This document shows, one piece after another, positions 51,934 to 62,788 of a DNA stretch of 64,000 nt. The translations under genes were made by a program, and so were the position numbers. Origin of the DNA: Ruminiclostridium cellobioparum subsp. termitidis CT1112 (lineage in GTDB: Bacteria > Bacillota > Clostridia > Acetivibrionales > DSM-1351); contig NZ_AORV01000018.1 in NCBI RefSeq assembly GCF_000350485.1, positions 41,382 to 105,381 of the forward strand, in the 5' to 3' direction. Position 1 is the stretch's first letter. Each line of letters begins with the position of its first letter. The notes beneath the pieces are model-generated. The model was given only the letters and a program-made list of their open reading frames with translations. It had not been told where the DNA came from and made no database searches.

Positions 51934-53421
51934 TTACTTCCCCAGCAGCAGCTGTTTGAGAAGTATCATATCGATAGCATCAATGCTGCCGTCGCTGTTC
52001 ATGTCTGCTGCTGATCTATCAATAGATGTGCTGCCCCCCAGCAAATACATTTTCAAGACTGCCAGATCCAGAGCATTTACATTTCCGTCGCTGTTAACAT
52101 CTCCTGTTTGGATTTCAGAACCGGCACCCACATGTGTACCGGTTTTTCCAAGGTTGATTTTATGATCAAGTCCTATAAACTTGCCGTTTGTATTCTTCCA
52201 CAGGGAACGCTGGACCAGGGCCAGCTTTTCCATGTCTATTTCATTAAATTCATTTCCGAGGAAAATCCCGCCGGTATCGGCAGAGTTGGAATTCAGGCAC
52301 CAGAAAGTATGGCTGATTCCGGTATCTTCTATAAAGTCAGTCAATGCAGTCATCCATTTTTCATTGATCCCCTTGTCCATTCTGCCTCCCCATTCTCCAA
52401 CCAGTACAGGAGCAATATTTTCCCCGTTGATATAGTACCAATTGGGACCCCATACATCTCTCAGCAGGGTATCCTTGTTAAAATCACCCTGGAACCAGGA
52501 CTGCATCCAGACACTTGGCCCGTAATCATGGGGGGAGTAAACCAGCTGGCTCTGACGGGAACCCAGGTTGACGGGATAATCCCTTACACCCCGGAGATTG
52601 CCTCCCCACCAGGTATAATAGTATTTGTGTTCATCCTTTTCCGCATAGGTATAACCCTCATATGGATATGTTTCAACACCCTCAACTACAATAAGCAGAT
52701 TTGGATTGATATCCAGGATGGCCTTTCCAACCTTTTCGGCTTCGTATTTCCAATTATTTTTATCCGTTGAACCGTCCCATTTTGCACCATCGGCTGCAGT
52801 TGGCTTCCCATACGGTTCATTGAATAGATCCATCGCGATAACGGTGTCGTCGTTTTTATAGTGTTCTGCCAGCCACTTCCAGCTGGCTTCAAAATCCTCA
52901 GCTGTGAAGGAATTCCCATACCAGAGACCGGTTTGATATGAATTGGTCGTTCTATGCATATCCAGCATTACCTTTAGTCCTATTTTTTTACAGTAGGCAA
53001 TGGATGCGTCAAGAATTTCAAGGGTATTCAGGCCTTCCAGGCCGGGATTGTAAAAAATGTTGACAGCTGTTGTTTGAGGATATATTCCCTTACGCCATTG
53101 GTTCACCAGTTGTAAGGATAATGGCACCCTCAGCAGATTGAAGCCGTTATCTGCCGCCGTATCAAGTATAAACTCCATTTTTTGACTCCAAATTCCGTGA
53201 TAACACTCATTTGGAGTCTCAAAGCCAAACCATGCTATACCGGTTAACCTTACCTGGTTACCATATTTGTCAAAGATTTTGTTTCCGCTGACATGCAGAT
53301 AATCGTCAGAGTTGTCAGCCGCATCCTGGGCTGAAACCATTTGAACCTGTAATATAAAAGCTATTGCAAGGATAAATGTGAAAATTATAATAATTTTTCT
53401 CTTTTTTGCCGAGAAAGACAT
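51934..53421 (-). CDS. GH5 endoglucanase with C-terminal dockerin
   Basis: A 495-residue enzyme: signal peptide (about 1-31), GH5 domain with acid/base Glu in MDLFNEPYG and nucleophile Glu in VLVGEWGG, and dockerin ([33 protein letters not shown]). It shares long stretches with the Cel5N-like protein (GGNLRGVRDYPVNLGSRQ, VYSPHDYGPSV), so the two are paralogues, probably by duplication within the cluster. In C. cellulolyticum the position after orfX is held by a GH9 gene, so this GH5 appears to be a cluster-specific replacement or insertion. It starts with ATG at 53421; the purine-rich upstream region (AGGCAGGTGG) serves as binding site. Confidence 0.88.
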   Translation of the reverse strand: MSFSAKKRKIIIIFTFILAIAFILQVQMVSAQDAADNSDDYLHVSGNKIFDKYGNQVRLTGIAWFGFETPNECYHGIWSQKMEFILDTAADNGFNLLRVPLSLQLVNQWRKGIYPQTTAVNIFYNPGLEGLNTLEILDASIAYCKKIGLKVMLDMHRTTNSYQTGLWYGNSFTAEDFEASWKWLAEHYKNDDTVIAMDLFNEPYGKPTAADGAKWDGSTDKNNWKYEAEKVGKAILDINPNLLIVVEGVETYPYEGYTYAEKDEHKYYYTWWGGNLRGVRDYPVNLGSRQSQLVYSPHDYGPSVWMQSWFQGDFNKDTLLRDVWGPNWYYINGENIAPVLVGEWGGRMDKGINEKWMTALTDFIEDTGISHTFWCLNSNSADTGGIFLGNEFNEIDMEKLALVQRSLWKNTNGKFIGLDHKINLGKTGTHVGAGSEIQTGDVNSDGNVNALDLAVLKMYLLGGSTSIDRSAADMNSDGSIDAIDMILLKQLLLGK

Positions 53422-53452
53422 TTATACCACCTGCCTTTAAATTTAAAGTGGT

Positions 53453-54025
53453 TTAATCAACTTTTATTCCGCCTTCTTTAAATACGGCATTTATCCTGTT
53501 AAATGCCGTATCCCCGAACGCACCGGAGGTATCGCTGGCTATTGCGGCTACTCCTTTTTTGGCGTTCTCTTTAATCTTAAAACTTAAATTTGTAATAACT
53601 CCCGGTTTTGTCACCGAGTCCTTTCCGTTATTGCTGCACGCAAAAAGAAAAGTGACGGTACCGGTTTCATTGTTGATTGTATAATCAAAATCAGCTTCAC
53701 TTACAAGCGCAGCACCTGGTTTCACTTCAACGGCTTCAAGGATGCCGGTGTCATATTTGATATTGAAATTAAAACTTCCGATACCTTTTTCAGGAACAGT
53801 ATTCACACTTACGGGAATGGTTACGGTAGAACCGCCTGTTCCGTTTCCTGAACCGATCTCAATCTCCGATTCTCCTCCTGAAGCCTGGATAACGGTTGTG
53901 GCTGCCTGATTTGCACTAACATCCGAAACCTTTGCCGTTTCCGATGCAGACATGTAATTGACCCCGAAGATTGTTATAACGCAAATACAAATTATTATCA
54001 CAATTCCTAATAATATTTTTTTCAT
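53453..54025 (-). CDS. orfX: OrfX-type single-cohesin membrane-anchored protein
   Basis: About 190 residues: an N-terminal hydrophobic segment (LLGIVIIICICVITIFGV) that may anchor it, then one type I cohesin (about 50-190) with the hallmarks VTIPVSVNTVP, FNFNIKYDTGILEAVEV, NETGTVTFLFA and GAFGDTAFNRI. OrfXp of C. cellulolyticum is a membrane-bound cohesin thought to hold dockerin enzymes during assembly. I start at MKKILLG (GGAGGTC upstream). Its leader holds copy 3 of the structured element. It lies between the Cel9E-like and GH5 genes on the same strand. Confidence 0.9.
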   Translation of the reverse strand: MKKILLGIVIIICICVITIFGVNYMSASETAKVSDVSANQAATTVIQASGGESEIEIGSGNGTGGSTVTIPVSVNTVPEKGIGSFNFNIKYDTGILEAVEVKPGAALVSEADFDYTINNETGTVTFLFACSNNGKDSVTKPGVITNLSFKIKENAKKGVAAIASDTSGAFGDTAFNRINAVFKEGGIKVD

Positions 54026-54095
54026 ATTGACCTCCAAAGCCATATTATGGCTTTGAGCCGCAATAGCGGCCACAAATAGTTATGAAATATGTTAA
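54026..54095 (-). ncRNA. Unassigned structured leader element, copy 3 (short form)
   Basis: On the minus strand: TTTCATAACTATTTGTG, hairpin GCCGC-TATT-GCGGC, TCA, hairpin AAGCCAT-A-ATATGGCTT, GGAGG and ATG. It matches copies 1 and 2 in the core and copy 1 in the third hairpin. The 5' hairpin and exact anti-SD segment of copies 1 and 2 are absent, so this copy is diverged or truncated. Confidence 0.55.
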
Positions 54096-54139
54096 TCGAT
54101 TTCCATATAGCTTCTAATGTTTTTTGTAATGAAGGACAA

Positions 54140-54179
54140 GAACTATAGAAGCCCAAATACACAAGAACTTCTATAGTTC
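54140..54179 (-). terminator. Stem-loop after the cel9E-like gene
   Basis: GAACTATAGAAG and CTTCTATAGTTC form a perfect 12-base stem with a 16-base loop, 18 bases past the Cel9E-like stop. On the minus strand it is followed by TTGTCCTTC, a poor T-run. It could slow polymerase or protect the 3' end of the upstream processed mRNA. Confidence 0.6.
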
Positions 54180-54196
54180 AATATCCTTACCCGAAA

Positions 54197-56836
54197 CTAG
54201 CCTTCTGCAGGGAATTTGGTGATCATACCCAGCAGATACTGCTTATATATTGCAAAGTCAACTGCGTCAATGGATTTGTCTGCATTCAGATCAGCTGCTG
54301 CAAGATCTATTCCTGTTGAATCCTGAGTCAGCAAATACTTCTTTAATGCTGCGAAATCCAGAGCATCCTTTGCTCCGTCCTTATTCAAGTCACCGAGACT
54401 TATTGTTACAACAGAACCTATATTCGGTCCCTGTTCATCCAGATATGCGCTCATCCATGCGAGAGGAGCATTCCAGTTGATAGTTATTTCGTTTGTTGAC
54501 CACGATTCAATATTATCCATAAAGCATTTTTCAGCGGGTCTTACTCCCGGCTTCCAGCCCGAACCCTTAACCCATGGATCCTGCAAACCGGAATTTGGAC
54601 CACCTGACAGACATCCTGGAGGTGCTTTTGGGAAAGTATTATCGGCCTGATATGCCCAGAAACGGTGGTGAGGATTTTCCAACGGGTTATCCCCGTAACC
54701 TGTTACATAGCTCTGGACATTGGGGTTACGTCCCAGAATATAGTCCATGGCAGTAACCGCGCCGTTGATATACTTGGCATTTTGTCTGTTGCTGAATTCA
54801 TAAGCATAGGACATTACAATAGCCTCATTGACAACAAAGGAGTTTGACCCCCATGGGAAACCGGTGACAGTTGAACCGTCGAAAGGAGAAGAAATTACTT
54901 TTTCTTCGATAGGCACACCGTAACCCTGAGCATTTTCTATGGAAATAAACTTATCTGCCGCAGCCTGTATATTGGCTTTGGCTGTAGCAACATCAGATGC
55001 AGGGAGACTGCTGGGTACAAGAGCAAGTGTTATTGTGCCCAAGCCTGCCGTATTTCCCCAGTCAAATGCACCTGTAAGGCCATTGTCTTCACCGCCCACC
55101 AATTCGGTTGGCATTTGGAGATAGTGAGGAGAACTCTTAATATAATCCAAATACTTGGCGCTTCCGGTAGTGGCATACAATTCACAGGCTGCCCAGTAGA
55201 AATCGTCCAGAACATAATTATCTCCGTAGGCACCGCCGCCCGGTCCCTGTTCCATACTTGCATAGATTGCAGGATGAGCTACAGCTGCGTTCCATGCTGT
55301 TTCGGCAGCAGTAAGACATTTGCTTGCAAAAGCGGCATCATACTGCTTCCAGAGACGTGAACCCTGTGCAGCTATTGCGGCCAGATTTAACGTAGCAGCA
55401 GTACTTGGCGGCTGCAGATAACGTTTCATGGTATCCTGGTCGGGACGTACTGCAAGAGCTGTCCAGCGCTCGTCATGTGCTTTATGATGTGCCATACCTG
55501 CCAGTTCATTTCCGGCCGGTACCTGCATATTCAATAAAGTCTTCAGATTGTAACGTGTTTCGTCAAGTATGTCCGGCCAGCCGTTTCCGCTTTCAGGTAT
55601 GTTTAAGGTACCGTCTGCGAAAGGAGCGACAGCTGTATTGCCATTTAAGTATAAAGCGCGTTCATAGGAATTCATTACGGTCCAGGTTGATATACCGCCG
55701 TTTACAACATATTTACCGTGGTCGCCTGCATCGTACCAACCTCCGGTAACGTCAAGTGAATAATTTGCCTTGTAATCCTTTGTGGGATCAGGCTGGAGGA
55801 TATCACTGGGATGTCCTGCAGGACGGGCCCATTGCGCCTGGTCACAGTACGGCAGCTTTATTTCTATGGCGCTTCTGTTATGGTAGAAATATTTCATTGC
55901 ATCATATTTCATCTTGGTATAGATGTCATTGCCGATGGTAAACGGCATACTTTCTGCCGGGGTCACATCAGCTGTGGCTGCTCTCAGCTTATAGCCGGTG
56001 CCCGGAGTAGTATAGGATGAAAAATCAATAACGTGCACCTTGTCACCGGATGCGTGATCAGCACCCTTTACAGTCGATTGACCCTGTGCGACAACAGTAC
56101 CCTGGCTGTTAACCAGCGTCCAGTTCACAGGAGTTGTCGAACTGGATACCAAAGTTGCAACCTTTGCTGAGTTGGGATAAAATCCTTCCTGGTTTAAACG
56201 GACAGCATTGGTGGGTTCTGGAATCTCATCCGGATACCCCTTGAATTGAGGATCCTTTACATAAATATCATCAAATGTAAAAGTAGTAGCCTGGTAATTT
56301 TCAGGTGATACAGTATTTTTTTCAGGAGCAAGGTGGAATGCAAATTCACAATTGCTCTTTGTGCCCTTATTCATTGTAAAGGTCTGGGTTACGGTTTTTG
56401 GTGTGTTGGCTCTTAATTCCAGGAAATGCCATTGCTGATCCAAATTCCAATATTCATCATATGGATCTCCCTGATCACCTATTTTGGGGTAAATCTTGCA
56501 ATCCCTGTTGGCTGTGACAGTAAACTGTACAGTGTAAGTATGTCCCTGCTCGATGGTAAGACCCCTGTGACGGAATTGTAAATCCCATCTCTCCCCTGTT
56601 CCCATGGGCCCTATTTTTTCGCATTTTATTACATACTTGCCCTGATCTGTGATTTCGAAACTTGCCTTGGCGGGGTATGATTCGACCACATGCCATGGAA
56701 GGCCTATGTTGTTGTCGAAGGTGTGGTTTCTGATAATATCTCCTGCACCTACCACTGCAAATGCAGAGGAACTAAAAAAAACAGACAGCAGAATTACCAG
56801 TGCGAGAACCATCGCAACCTTGTTGAAAAACCTCAT
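54197..56836 (-). CDS. cel9E: CBM4-Ig-GH9 cellobiohydrolase/endoglucanase with dockerin (Cel9E-like)
   Basis: An 879-residue enzyme: signal peptide (about 1-29), family 4 CBM (about 30-205), Ig-like domain (about 215-305; VRLNQEGFYP), GH9 domain (about 310-800; GGWYDAGDHGKYV, NPHHRFWA and NEITINWNAP) and dockerin ([33 protein letters not shown]). This CBM4-Ig-GH9 order is that of Cel9E of C. cellulolyticum and CbhA/CelK of C. thermocellum. It starts with ATG and GAGGT upstream. It is followed by a stem-loop and the orfX gene. Confidence 0.92.
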   Translation of the reverse strand: MRFFNKVAMVLALVILLSVFFSSSAFAVVGAGDIIRNHTFDNNIGLPWHVVESYPAKASFEITDQGKYVIKCEKIGPMGTGERWDLQFRHRGLTIEQGHTYTVQFTVTANRDCKIYPKIGDQGDPYDEYWNLDQQWHFLELRANTPKTVTQTFTMNKGTKSNCEFAFHLAPEKNTVSPENYQATTFTFDDIYVKDPQFKGYPDEIPEPTNAVRLNQEGFYPNSAKVATLVSSSTTPVNWTLVNSQGTVVAQGQSTVKGADHASGDKVHVIDFSSYTTPGTGYKLRAATADVTPAESMPFTIGNDIYTKMKYDAMKYFYHNRSAIEIKLPYCDQAQWARPAGHPSDILQPDPTKDYKANYSLDVTGGWYDAGDHGKYVVNGGISTWTVMNSYERALYLNGNTAVAPFADGTLNIPESGNGWPDILDETRYNLKTLLNMQVPAGNELAGMAHHKAHDERWTALAVRPDQDTMKRYLQPPSTAATLNLAAIAAQGSRLWKQYDAAFASKCLTAAETAWNAAVAHPAIYASMEQGPGGGAYGDNYVLDDFYWAACELYATTGSAKYLDYIKSSPHYLQMPTELVGGEDNGLTGAFDWGNTAGLGTITLALVPSSLPASDVATAKANIQAAADKFISIENAQGYGVPIEEKVISSPFDGSTVTGFPWGSNSFVVNEAIVMSYAYEFSNRQNAKYINGAVTAMDYILGRNPNVQSYVTGYGDNPLENPHHRFWAYQADNTFPKAPPGCLSGGPNSGLQDPWVKGSGWKPGVRPAEKCFMDNIESWSTNEITINWNAPLAWMSAYLDEQGPNIGSVVTISLGDLNKDGAKDALDFAALKKYLLTQDSTGIDLAAADLNADKSIDAVDFAIYKQYLLGMITKFPAEG

Positions 56837-56867
56837 TGTCTTTACCTCCTCGTTTTTGTATTTTTTG

Positions 56868-56896
56868 GGCCTGACCCGGCATAAATTGCGCAGGCC
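56868..56896 (-). promoter_or_regulatory. Stem-loop between the cel9G- and cel9E-like genes
   Basis: GGCCTG pairs with CAGGCC and an inner GCATAAATTGC can pair as well, within the 85-base spacer 56837-56921. On the minus strand it is followed by CAAAAAATAC, so it is not a classic terminator. The position fits the stem-loops that protect processed cel mRNAs. Confidence 0.55.
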
Positions 56897-56921
56897 AGGC
56901 TTTAAAACTTATTTTTTACAT

Positions 56922-59057
56922 TCAGCTTGCAAGCAATTTTTGCTTAAGCAGAGCAATGTCCAGGGCATCCACATTTCCATCCTGGTTCATATCGGCAGCT
57001 TTCAGGTCGATACTTTGACCGCCGAACAACAAGTATGACTTCAGGGCGGCAAAATCTAACGCGTCCACATTTTTATCCCCGTTGACATCGCCCGGTATGA
57101 ATTCTCCGCCGCTTCCCTTTGGAGGTTCATTACCGAAAATCTTCACGCCATTGTCATAAATAGGTATATTTTGAACGGTGTCCACAGTACTGCTGGAGGG
57201 CAAGTCCTTATATGAAAAGTCATTTTTAGGATCCCAATAGCTGGTACCCTGCGGTGCTGAAATTCTGAACTGTACTTCTCTTCTGCAGGCCGACTGTCCG
57301 CCCGGATATATGTTTTCACCCGCCAGATCAACATTTACATAATAGATATGTTTAGCCGTATCCCAGGGCAGAACTTTTGAGACCTTTATGTTACCCTCCG
57401 CATAATTGGAGTTGGTTGCAAGGCTCAATGGATCTATGTTGGCTGCAACAATCTCAGACAAATCCATAAAATATTTGAAGGATAATTTGTCTGTCACCCT
57501 TGCAGGCCATCCGGTCTGATTGTATACGAGTGCTTTGATTTCGGTGTAATTCGGGCCGCTGGAGTTCACACCGGCCTTTATAATGACCTCATCGTTGGTT
57601 TTTGTTTCAATGGCCTTGAAATTTGCAATGGGAGTTCCTCCATATTGCTTATACAGTTTTGCAAGAGCACCTGTAAAACCTGAATTATAGTCACAAGCCA
57701 CCTCATTATTTACATAATTGCTGATTTCATCGGTATAACCGTCACTGCTGTCAGGTCCCCCCACAAGTGCTCCATAGAGGGTATGCCTGTGGTAGGTAGG
57801 AGAATTCATCTGATCGGTCCATGAACTGTGAGCTGTTCTATGGTGCGGATGCTGAGGCGGATTCTGGCCAAAGCCCACAACATAGCTTCTTCCGGTACTG
57901 CCAAGGGCATAGTCTACCTGCTTTTTCAGGAAGTCCTTGTATACAGCTGCTTTTGATGCCGTACAGCCTTCCCACTCAGCATAGACACCAGCTAAAAAAG
58001 CCTGGGTTGTTGAGTGTCTCAGGGAACCCCATTGGGTCAGCCATGCGAGACCTTTAGGTGAATATGTGATTTTTTGGCCGTTTACTCCGGTTGTCCAAAA
58101 ATCCAGATTCATTTCAATGCTGTCCTTGTAGATCTGCTTATTTGTGATCCTTGCAAGCAGAAGTTCCGCACCGTAATGAACATCATCCCAGCACTGTCCC
58201 CATTTATATGAGATGGTATCTGTCTGGGGTTCTTTTCCCCAGCTTGGAACATAGGATTCTGCCTTGTCCAGATATGAACTGTCTTTTGAAGCAAGATAGA
58301 TCCATACTGCCGCCCAGGACAGGTCGTCGTAAAAGCTTCCGGAAGTATAGAAACCGGATGCGGCTGTATAGCCGGCATCACTTCTTGTTCTGTCAGCCAG
58401 CGCAAACAACTCTTTTGCATGCTTCAGGCACTTTTCGGCATAGGCAGGATCGCTGTCCTTGAATACTACCGCCGCAGATGCCAGAGAAGCCGCTGTTTCG
58501 GCACACACGGCCGAGCCGGGTTTTGAAGCGTCCACTCTGAATGAAGGCCTGGCCATCTGCATTACTTCTGCCGGACCCCACCAGGCATGATCCCTGCCTC
58601 CGTCGCCGACCTGATAGTAATATACATCTGCCGACGGATGGCATTTAATAAAGTAGTCATTTGCCCATTTTATGGCATCCATTATATATTTTGTCTGGCC
58701 GCTGCTGTCATAGGCATCCTTATCTTCATATACCGACCATGCGAGCATTGAAGCCGTATACGACATGGGCAGATTGAACTTTACATGGTCACCGGCGTCA
58801 AACCAGCCTCCTGTGAGATCTACTCCCACATCAGAGCCATCCTTCAGCGCAGAATCACCTCTCCAGTTATCTCTCTTGTCGGCCGGAAGGACTCCGGAAC
58901 GTTGAAATTCGTAAAACATGATTGACTTCTGGAGAGCCTCCCCGTAATTATAGGTTGGAGCCGCGAAGGTAACGTTTAGCGGTATTACCGAAGCCATTAC
59001 AGAAAATGTCAGGGCAAGCCCTGCCAATCTTCTCAGTTTTCTTTTAATATTAATCAT
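56922..59057 (-). CDS. cel9G: GH9-CBM3c endoglucanase with dockerin (Cel9G-like)
   Basis: About 711 residues: signal peptide (about 1-33), GH9 domain (about 35-480; [32 protein letters not shown]), CBM3c (about 495-640), dockerin ([33 protein letters not shown]). Length, layout and position after the GH8 gene identify it as the Cel9G counterpart. I start at ATG 59057 because TAGGAGTG lies at correct distance; an in-frame GTG three codons earlier is less likely. The 30-base gap to the GH8 gene implies cotranscription. Confidence 0.92.
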   Translation of the reverse strand: MINIKRKLRRLAGLALTFSVMASVIPLNVTFAAPTYNYGEALQKSIMFYEFQRSGVLPADKRDNWRGDSALKDGSDVGVDLTGGWFDAGDHVKFNLPMSYTASMLAWSVYEDKDAYDSSGQTKYIMDAIKWANDYFIKCHPSADVYYYQVGDGGRDHAWWGPAEVMQMARPSFRVDASKPGSAVCAETAASLASAAVVFKDSDPAYAEKCLKHAKELFALADRTRSDAGYTAASGFYTSGSFYDDLSWAAVWIYLASKDSSYLDKAESYVPSWGKEPQTDTISYKWGQCWDDVHYGAELLLARITNKQIYKDSIEMNLDFWTTGVNGQKITYSPKGLAWLTQWGSLRHSTTQAFLAGVYAEWEGCTASKAAVYKDFLKKQVDYALGSTGRSYVVGFGQNPPQHPHHRTAHSSWTDQMNSPTYHRHTLYGALVGGPDSSDGYTDEISNYVNNEVACDYNSGFTGALAKLYKQYGGTPIANFKAIETKTNDEVIIKAGVNSSGPNYTEIKALVYNQTGWPARVTDKLSFKYFMDLSEIVAANIDPLSLATNSNYAEGNIKVSKVLPWDTAKHIYYVNVDLAGENIYPGGQSACRREVQFRISAPQGTSYWDPKNDFSYKDLPSSSTVDTVQNIPIYDNGVKIFGNEPPKGSGGEFIPGDVNGDKNVDALDFAALKSYLLFGGQSIDLKAADMNQDGNVDALDIALLKQKLLAS

Positions 59058-59087
59058 ATTTATCACTCCTAGAAAAGTTTAAAGCCA

Positions 59088-60467
59088 TTAATTAAGAAGC
59101 TTTAGTTTCAGCAGTGCAATATCAATTGCGTCTATGCTGCCGTCACTGTTCATATCAGCATTTGAAACATTTATATTAGTGAACACCTGTGTGAGAACGG
59201 CCTTCTTTAATTCGGCAAAATCCAATGCGTCAACGGTATTATCATTGTTGACATCACCTTTTAATTCTTGTTGAGGGGTATATTTATATAAGTTTGGGAA
59301 GTTACCTGTAGTATACAGAAGTGCCATCAATCTCAGCGAATTTCCATAATAAGTGTAGTTACCGCTGTCTTTGACTCTTATACACTCATTATAAATATTT
59401 CTGGCATAGGTGGCATCCTCGCCTGTCAACGCTGATGCGGCACAACAGCTGACAAAGGTTGCCGAATGGTTGGAACTTATCTGGCTTCCTGAAATTGTGT
59501 ACCCATCCTTTATGTTTGAAACACCGATGTTCTTAAAAAAGTTGGATATCTGATCACAATTTGTTTTGGCTTTTTGAGTTCCATACCAGCTGTAATCTAT
59601 GGCAGTCCTCCATTGGTAGCGGATGGCATCATATTTAAAATCGAAACCCCGTCCGCTTGCCTGTGTACCGTTTGCAGTGCACCAGTCAGGAACAAGACCT
59701 GTATTGCTGTTCTTTGCCCTGTCCACAATCTCATAGCACTTGTCGGCCACGTTATTCCACGCAGTGTTGCCTGTAAAATCGGCAAAGATTCTATACCAGG
59801 CAGGGGCAAAATAGGATGGATTGGTACAGTTTGAACCCCCGAAAGTGTCTCCGGGCTTCAATACGTAAGTACCCTGTTCAACCATTTTAGTAAAGATCTT
59901 GCTTATGTAGTTCTTTGCTTCGGATTCATACTGTATTGACCCGTTTGATCCCCATTTTTTATGTGCAAATACAAGGGCTATGGCAATATCCTCGTCCGCA
60001 TCGGTTGCAGCTCCGATACCATCCGTGCCCACAATATTTCCGCTGGAGTCAATATGCCAGGACATCAAGCCGTTTGAGTTCAAAAACAATTTTACATATC
60101 TGTATAAATCGTCAAACAAAGGTTGCTCCCCGAAGTAAACTGCAAGAATCATACCATATCCAAGACCTTCCGAAACGGTATCAAAGCTTGTGGAGGCATC
60201 CCGTTGAACCCTTTTGTAACCTTTTGCTCCACTTGTTGTTATCCTCTCATTCTTCCACTGCTCCCATTCAGTCAGCAACAGTTGATCGGCAGTTGACTGG
60301 TTGTCAGCCAAAGAACTGAAAGTACCGTAGGGATATTTGGAATCATAGGGAAAAGGCATATTATCAGCCGCTGCACTTGCCGGCAGGCATGCCGAAAATA
60401 TATTGAGTGAGAACAGTGAAGCAATAACAAGAGTTTTAATTCTTTTATACTTAAATTTTCTGATCAT
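59088..60467 (-). CDS. cel8C: GH8 endoglucanase with dockerin (Cel8C-like)
   Basis: A 459-residue enzyme: signal peptide (about 1-32), GH8 (alpha/alpha)6-barrel domain and dockerin (GDVNNDNTVDALDFAELK, NSDGSIDAIDIALLK). The proton donor is Glu in TVSEGLGYGM, and DADEDIAIAL holds the conserved Asp of the GH8 active site. It cleaves internal beta-1,4 bonds with inversion. The ribosome binding site before the ATG is weak (AAGG), so translation may be lower than for its neighbours. The 128-base spacer to cel48F holds a large stem-loop. Confidence 0.93.
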   Translation of the reverse strand: MIRKFKYKRIKTLVIASLFSLNIFSACLPASAAADNMPFPYDSKYPYGTFSSLADNQSTADQLLLTEWEQWKNERITTSGAKGYKRVQRDASTSFDTVSEGLGYGMILAVYFGEQPLFDDLYRYVKLFLNSNGLMSWHIDSSGNIVGTDGIGAATDADEDIAIALVFAHKKWGSNGSIQYESEAKNYISKIFTKMVEQGTYVLKPGDTFGGSNCTNPSYFAPAWYRIFADFTGNTAWNNVADKCYEIVDRAKNSNTGLVPDWCTANGTQASGRGFDFKYDAIRYQWRTAIDYSWYGTQKAKTNCDQISNFFKNIGVSNIKDGYTISGSQISSNHSATFVSCCAASALTGEDATYARNIYNECIRVKDSGNYTYYGNSLRLMALLYTTGNFPNLYKYTPQQELKGDVNNDNTVDALDFAELKKAVLTQVFTNINVSNADMNSDGSIDAIDIALLKLKLLN

Positions 60468-60506
60468 GTCTTATACCTTAAACCTTTATTTATTTGTTTT
60501 TCTGTA

Positions 60507-60566
60507 ACCCATAAGCCCGGATAGTACAGGAAATCAACTTCACATACATGTCCGGACTTAATGGGT
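60507..60566 (-). promoter_or_regulatory. Stem-loop between the cel48F- and cel8C-like genes
   Basis: ACCCAT/ATGGGT and CCGGA/TCCGG pair in register with small internal loops around a 29-base loop. It begins 30 bases past the GH48 stop. No T-run follows on the minus strand, in line with a 3' stabiliser of the cel48F message rather than a terminator. Confidence 0.6.
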
Positions 60567-60595
60567 ACAGTTTAGCTATTTACCGGTTAATTAAA

Positions 60596-62755
60596 TTAAT
60601 TACCTGCGTTTAACAGCTTTATCTTTAATTGGGCATAATCAATAGCATCAACAACTCCATCACTATTCATGTCGGAATTCTCTACGTTGATTGTTGCTGA
60701 TCCATCCAGCAGGAATTTTTTCAACACTGCCAGATCAAGAGCGTCTACAGACTTGTCGTTATTTACGTCACCCTTTAAAACATCGACTGCTGCCGGGAAC
60801 AAGACTGCATAAACACCATTTGCTATTGCAAATTCGCTCTGGGCCCAGAAGCGGTGGTAAACCATTGTAGGATTGACTCCGGCTTTCAGGTCGGCTTCAA
60901 CTCTCTGCCAGTCAGGATCCTGCTTGTATTTGGAACGGATATCTATAAACTTGATGCCGGGCTGAATCTTGTCACCGTTGGCCATAGTTCCGGACCAACC
61001 CTGGGGAACATATACTTCCTGGTCAAGTAAACGATGGTAATCGGAACGGCTTTCAGGCACTGAGATACCCTTGCTGTCCTGATAGTTATTCCACATGCTG
61101 TCCAAAAGCTTCTTGGCATTGTTCTGCGAGGTTGTATCTCCTGATGCGGCTGCATAATATGCAAGAGTATTTGCAAGTGAGGATGCACATCCAAGGTCGG
61201 TACCGTAGCTTACTACTGATACGTGAAGATTTGGATTTCCTGTGTATGTGCCGTTCCAGGTATCGGGCTGACCCTGCCAGCCAATCTCGTTAGGAATCTG
61301 GAATGTGCCGTCAGAGTTAAACCTTATAACGGAATTAGCCCATTTTGCCCACTTGTCCAGTAAATTCTTAACTTTTACATCTTTTGTCTGATAATAGTAC
61401 TCAGCCATACGCTGCATTGACCATACCTGCATTCCAAACCAGGTGTTGCTTCCTGGGTCGGCGTATACGGGATTATCTTCATAGCCCATTCCATAGAAGG
61501 TTGAAACATTGGAAGGCCAGGTCTCATAGCGTCCATTATATGAATTGCTGGCACCACCGGCTATTGCGCCTTCTGCAGACTGCAGCCACTGGTAGAATTC
61601 AATTTGTCTGGATAAGCTCTTTGACCAGTCGCTTGCACCGTTGGTTGACTTTGGCTTAAATGCTGCATCATTTGAAAGTACCCAGGCAGTCAGAGGATTC
61701 TGATAGCCAAAGTGGTTGTGGCTGCAGCCTATTATCCATGCCCAGTCGGAGCCTACTCCTCCGCCCCATGCATAGTACCAGGAAAGGAGATAATGTGCGG
61801 CATCGTAGCCTGTACCGGCGGTAGACGGCGAACCTATCTTTCTGAAGTACTTGTCAAACATGGAATATCTAAGGTAGTCACCCATTTTTGATGCCTTGCT
61901 GACATATTGGCTGACATCCTTGCCCTGATCCTTTGCCCACAGGTTTGCCCAGTAGGTTGCCTGTACTGCGCGGGCATCGGCATCGGGAGCATTGGTATAT
62001 TTAAATTGTTTTGAATAGGAATTATCACCTGTAAACAGGTCAAGGAATCCGTTTTTACCTCCGAAGTTCATAGCGTCCCAACAGGGTTGAGGTATGGTTT
62101 CCCAGGTTGACTCCTGTTCACCTCTTTGGAATGTATTGATATATGAAGGTTTGCTCTTTCCGTCGGCTCTTTGTCCGTAGCCGTACCAGTTATCGGCATC
62201 CAGAAGCCAGTGCATTCCATATATCATATTGTTGCCGTATGCTGAAACCAGTTCTCTGTTTATAGGATCTCTTCCTACCGGTGCACCTGTATCCAGTCTT
62301 GCCGGATATTGACTTGGCAATTCCCATTCAGGAGCATATGTTGCCGGCTTGTTGGCATCGTATTTGCTCATGCTGGTATTGGGTTGATCCTGAGCTGATG
62401 GAATTATGTATTTTTCAGCTATGTCCCAGGACTTTCCGAAGCCTGAGAAATCACCGGTAAATCTTCCATTCATAGCTTCCAGCCACATGTAATAGCTAAA
62501 GGCTTCACTTGTGGTGACATGTCCGTAATCAGGTGCTTCAACCAGCAATGTTTCAATGGAATGGTAAGGAACACCTTCAGGACTGAAATATTTATTTGCA
62601 GGATCCTTGATTTTTTGATACATGGTTTGAAAACGATTTTGATATTCGGTATTAACCGGACCGGCAGCTGCAGAGATGCTTGTAGTTGCCATCACCGACA
62701 GGGTCATGACAGCTGCAATAGCCGCAGAGCCAAATTTTTTTATTCTTTTTCTCAT
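60596..62755 (-). CDS. cel48F: GH48 processive cellulase with dockerin (Cel48F-like)
   Basis: About 719 residues: signal peptide (about 1-29), GH48 domain of about 630 residues and a dockerin ([33 protein letters not shown]). The catalytic acid is Glu in [12 protein letters not shown], equivalent to Glu55 of mature Cel48[19 protein letters not shown] is also diagnostic. GH48 is the main processive cellulase of clostridial cellulosomes. I start at MRKRIKKF with AAGGAAGG upstream. It follows the scaffoldin gene after a spacer with two stem-loops. Confidence 0.95.
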   Translation of the reverse strand: MRKRIKKFGSAAIAAVMTLSVMATTSISAAAGPVNTEYQNRFQTMYQKIKDPANKYFSPEGVPYHSIETLLVEAPDYGHVTTSEAFSYYMWLEAMNGRFTGDFSGFGKSWDIAEKYIIPSAQDQPNTSMSKYDANKPATYAPEWELPSQYPARLDTGAPVGRDPINRELVSAYGNNMIYGMHWLLDADNWYGYGQRADGKSKPSYINTFQRGEQESTWETIPQPCWDAMNFGGKNGFLDLFTGDNSYSKQFKYTNAPDADARAVQATYWANLWAKDQGKDVSQYVSKASKMGDYLRYSMFDKYFRKIGSPSTAGTGYDAAHYLLSWYYAWGGGVGSDWAWIIGCSHNHFGYQNPLTAWVLSNDAAFKPKSTNGASDWSKSLSRQIEFYQWLQSAEGAIAGGASNSYNGRYETWPSNVSTFYGMGYEDNPVYADPGSNTWFGMQVWSMQRMAEYYYQTKDVKVKNLLDKWAKWANSVIRFNSDGTFQIPNEIGWQGQPDTWNGTYTGNPNLHVSVVSYGTDLGCASSLANTLAYYAAASGDTTSQNNAKKLLDSMWNNYQDSKGISVPESRSDYHRLLDQEVYVPQGWSGTMANGDKIQPGIKFIDIRSKYKQDPDWQRVEADLKAGVNPTMVYHRFWAQSEFAIANGVYAVLFPAAVDVLKGDVNNDKSVDALDLAVLKKFLLDGSATINVENSDMNSDGVVDAIDYAQLKIKLLNAGN

Positions 62756-62788
62756 TTCTTTCACCTTCCTTAATAATGTGTTTGATTA

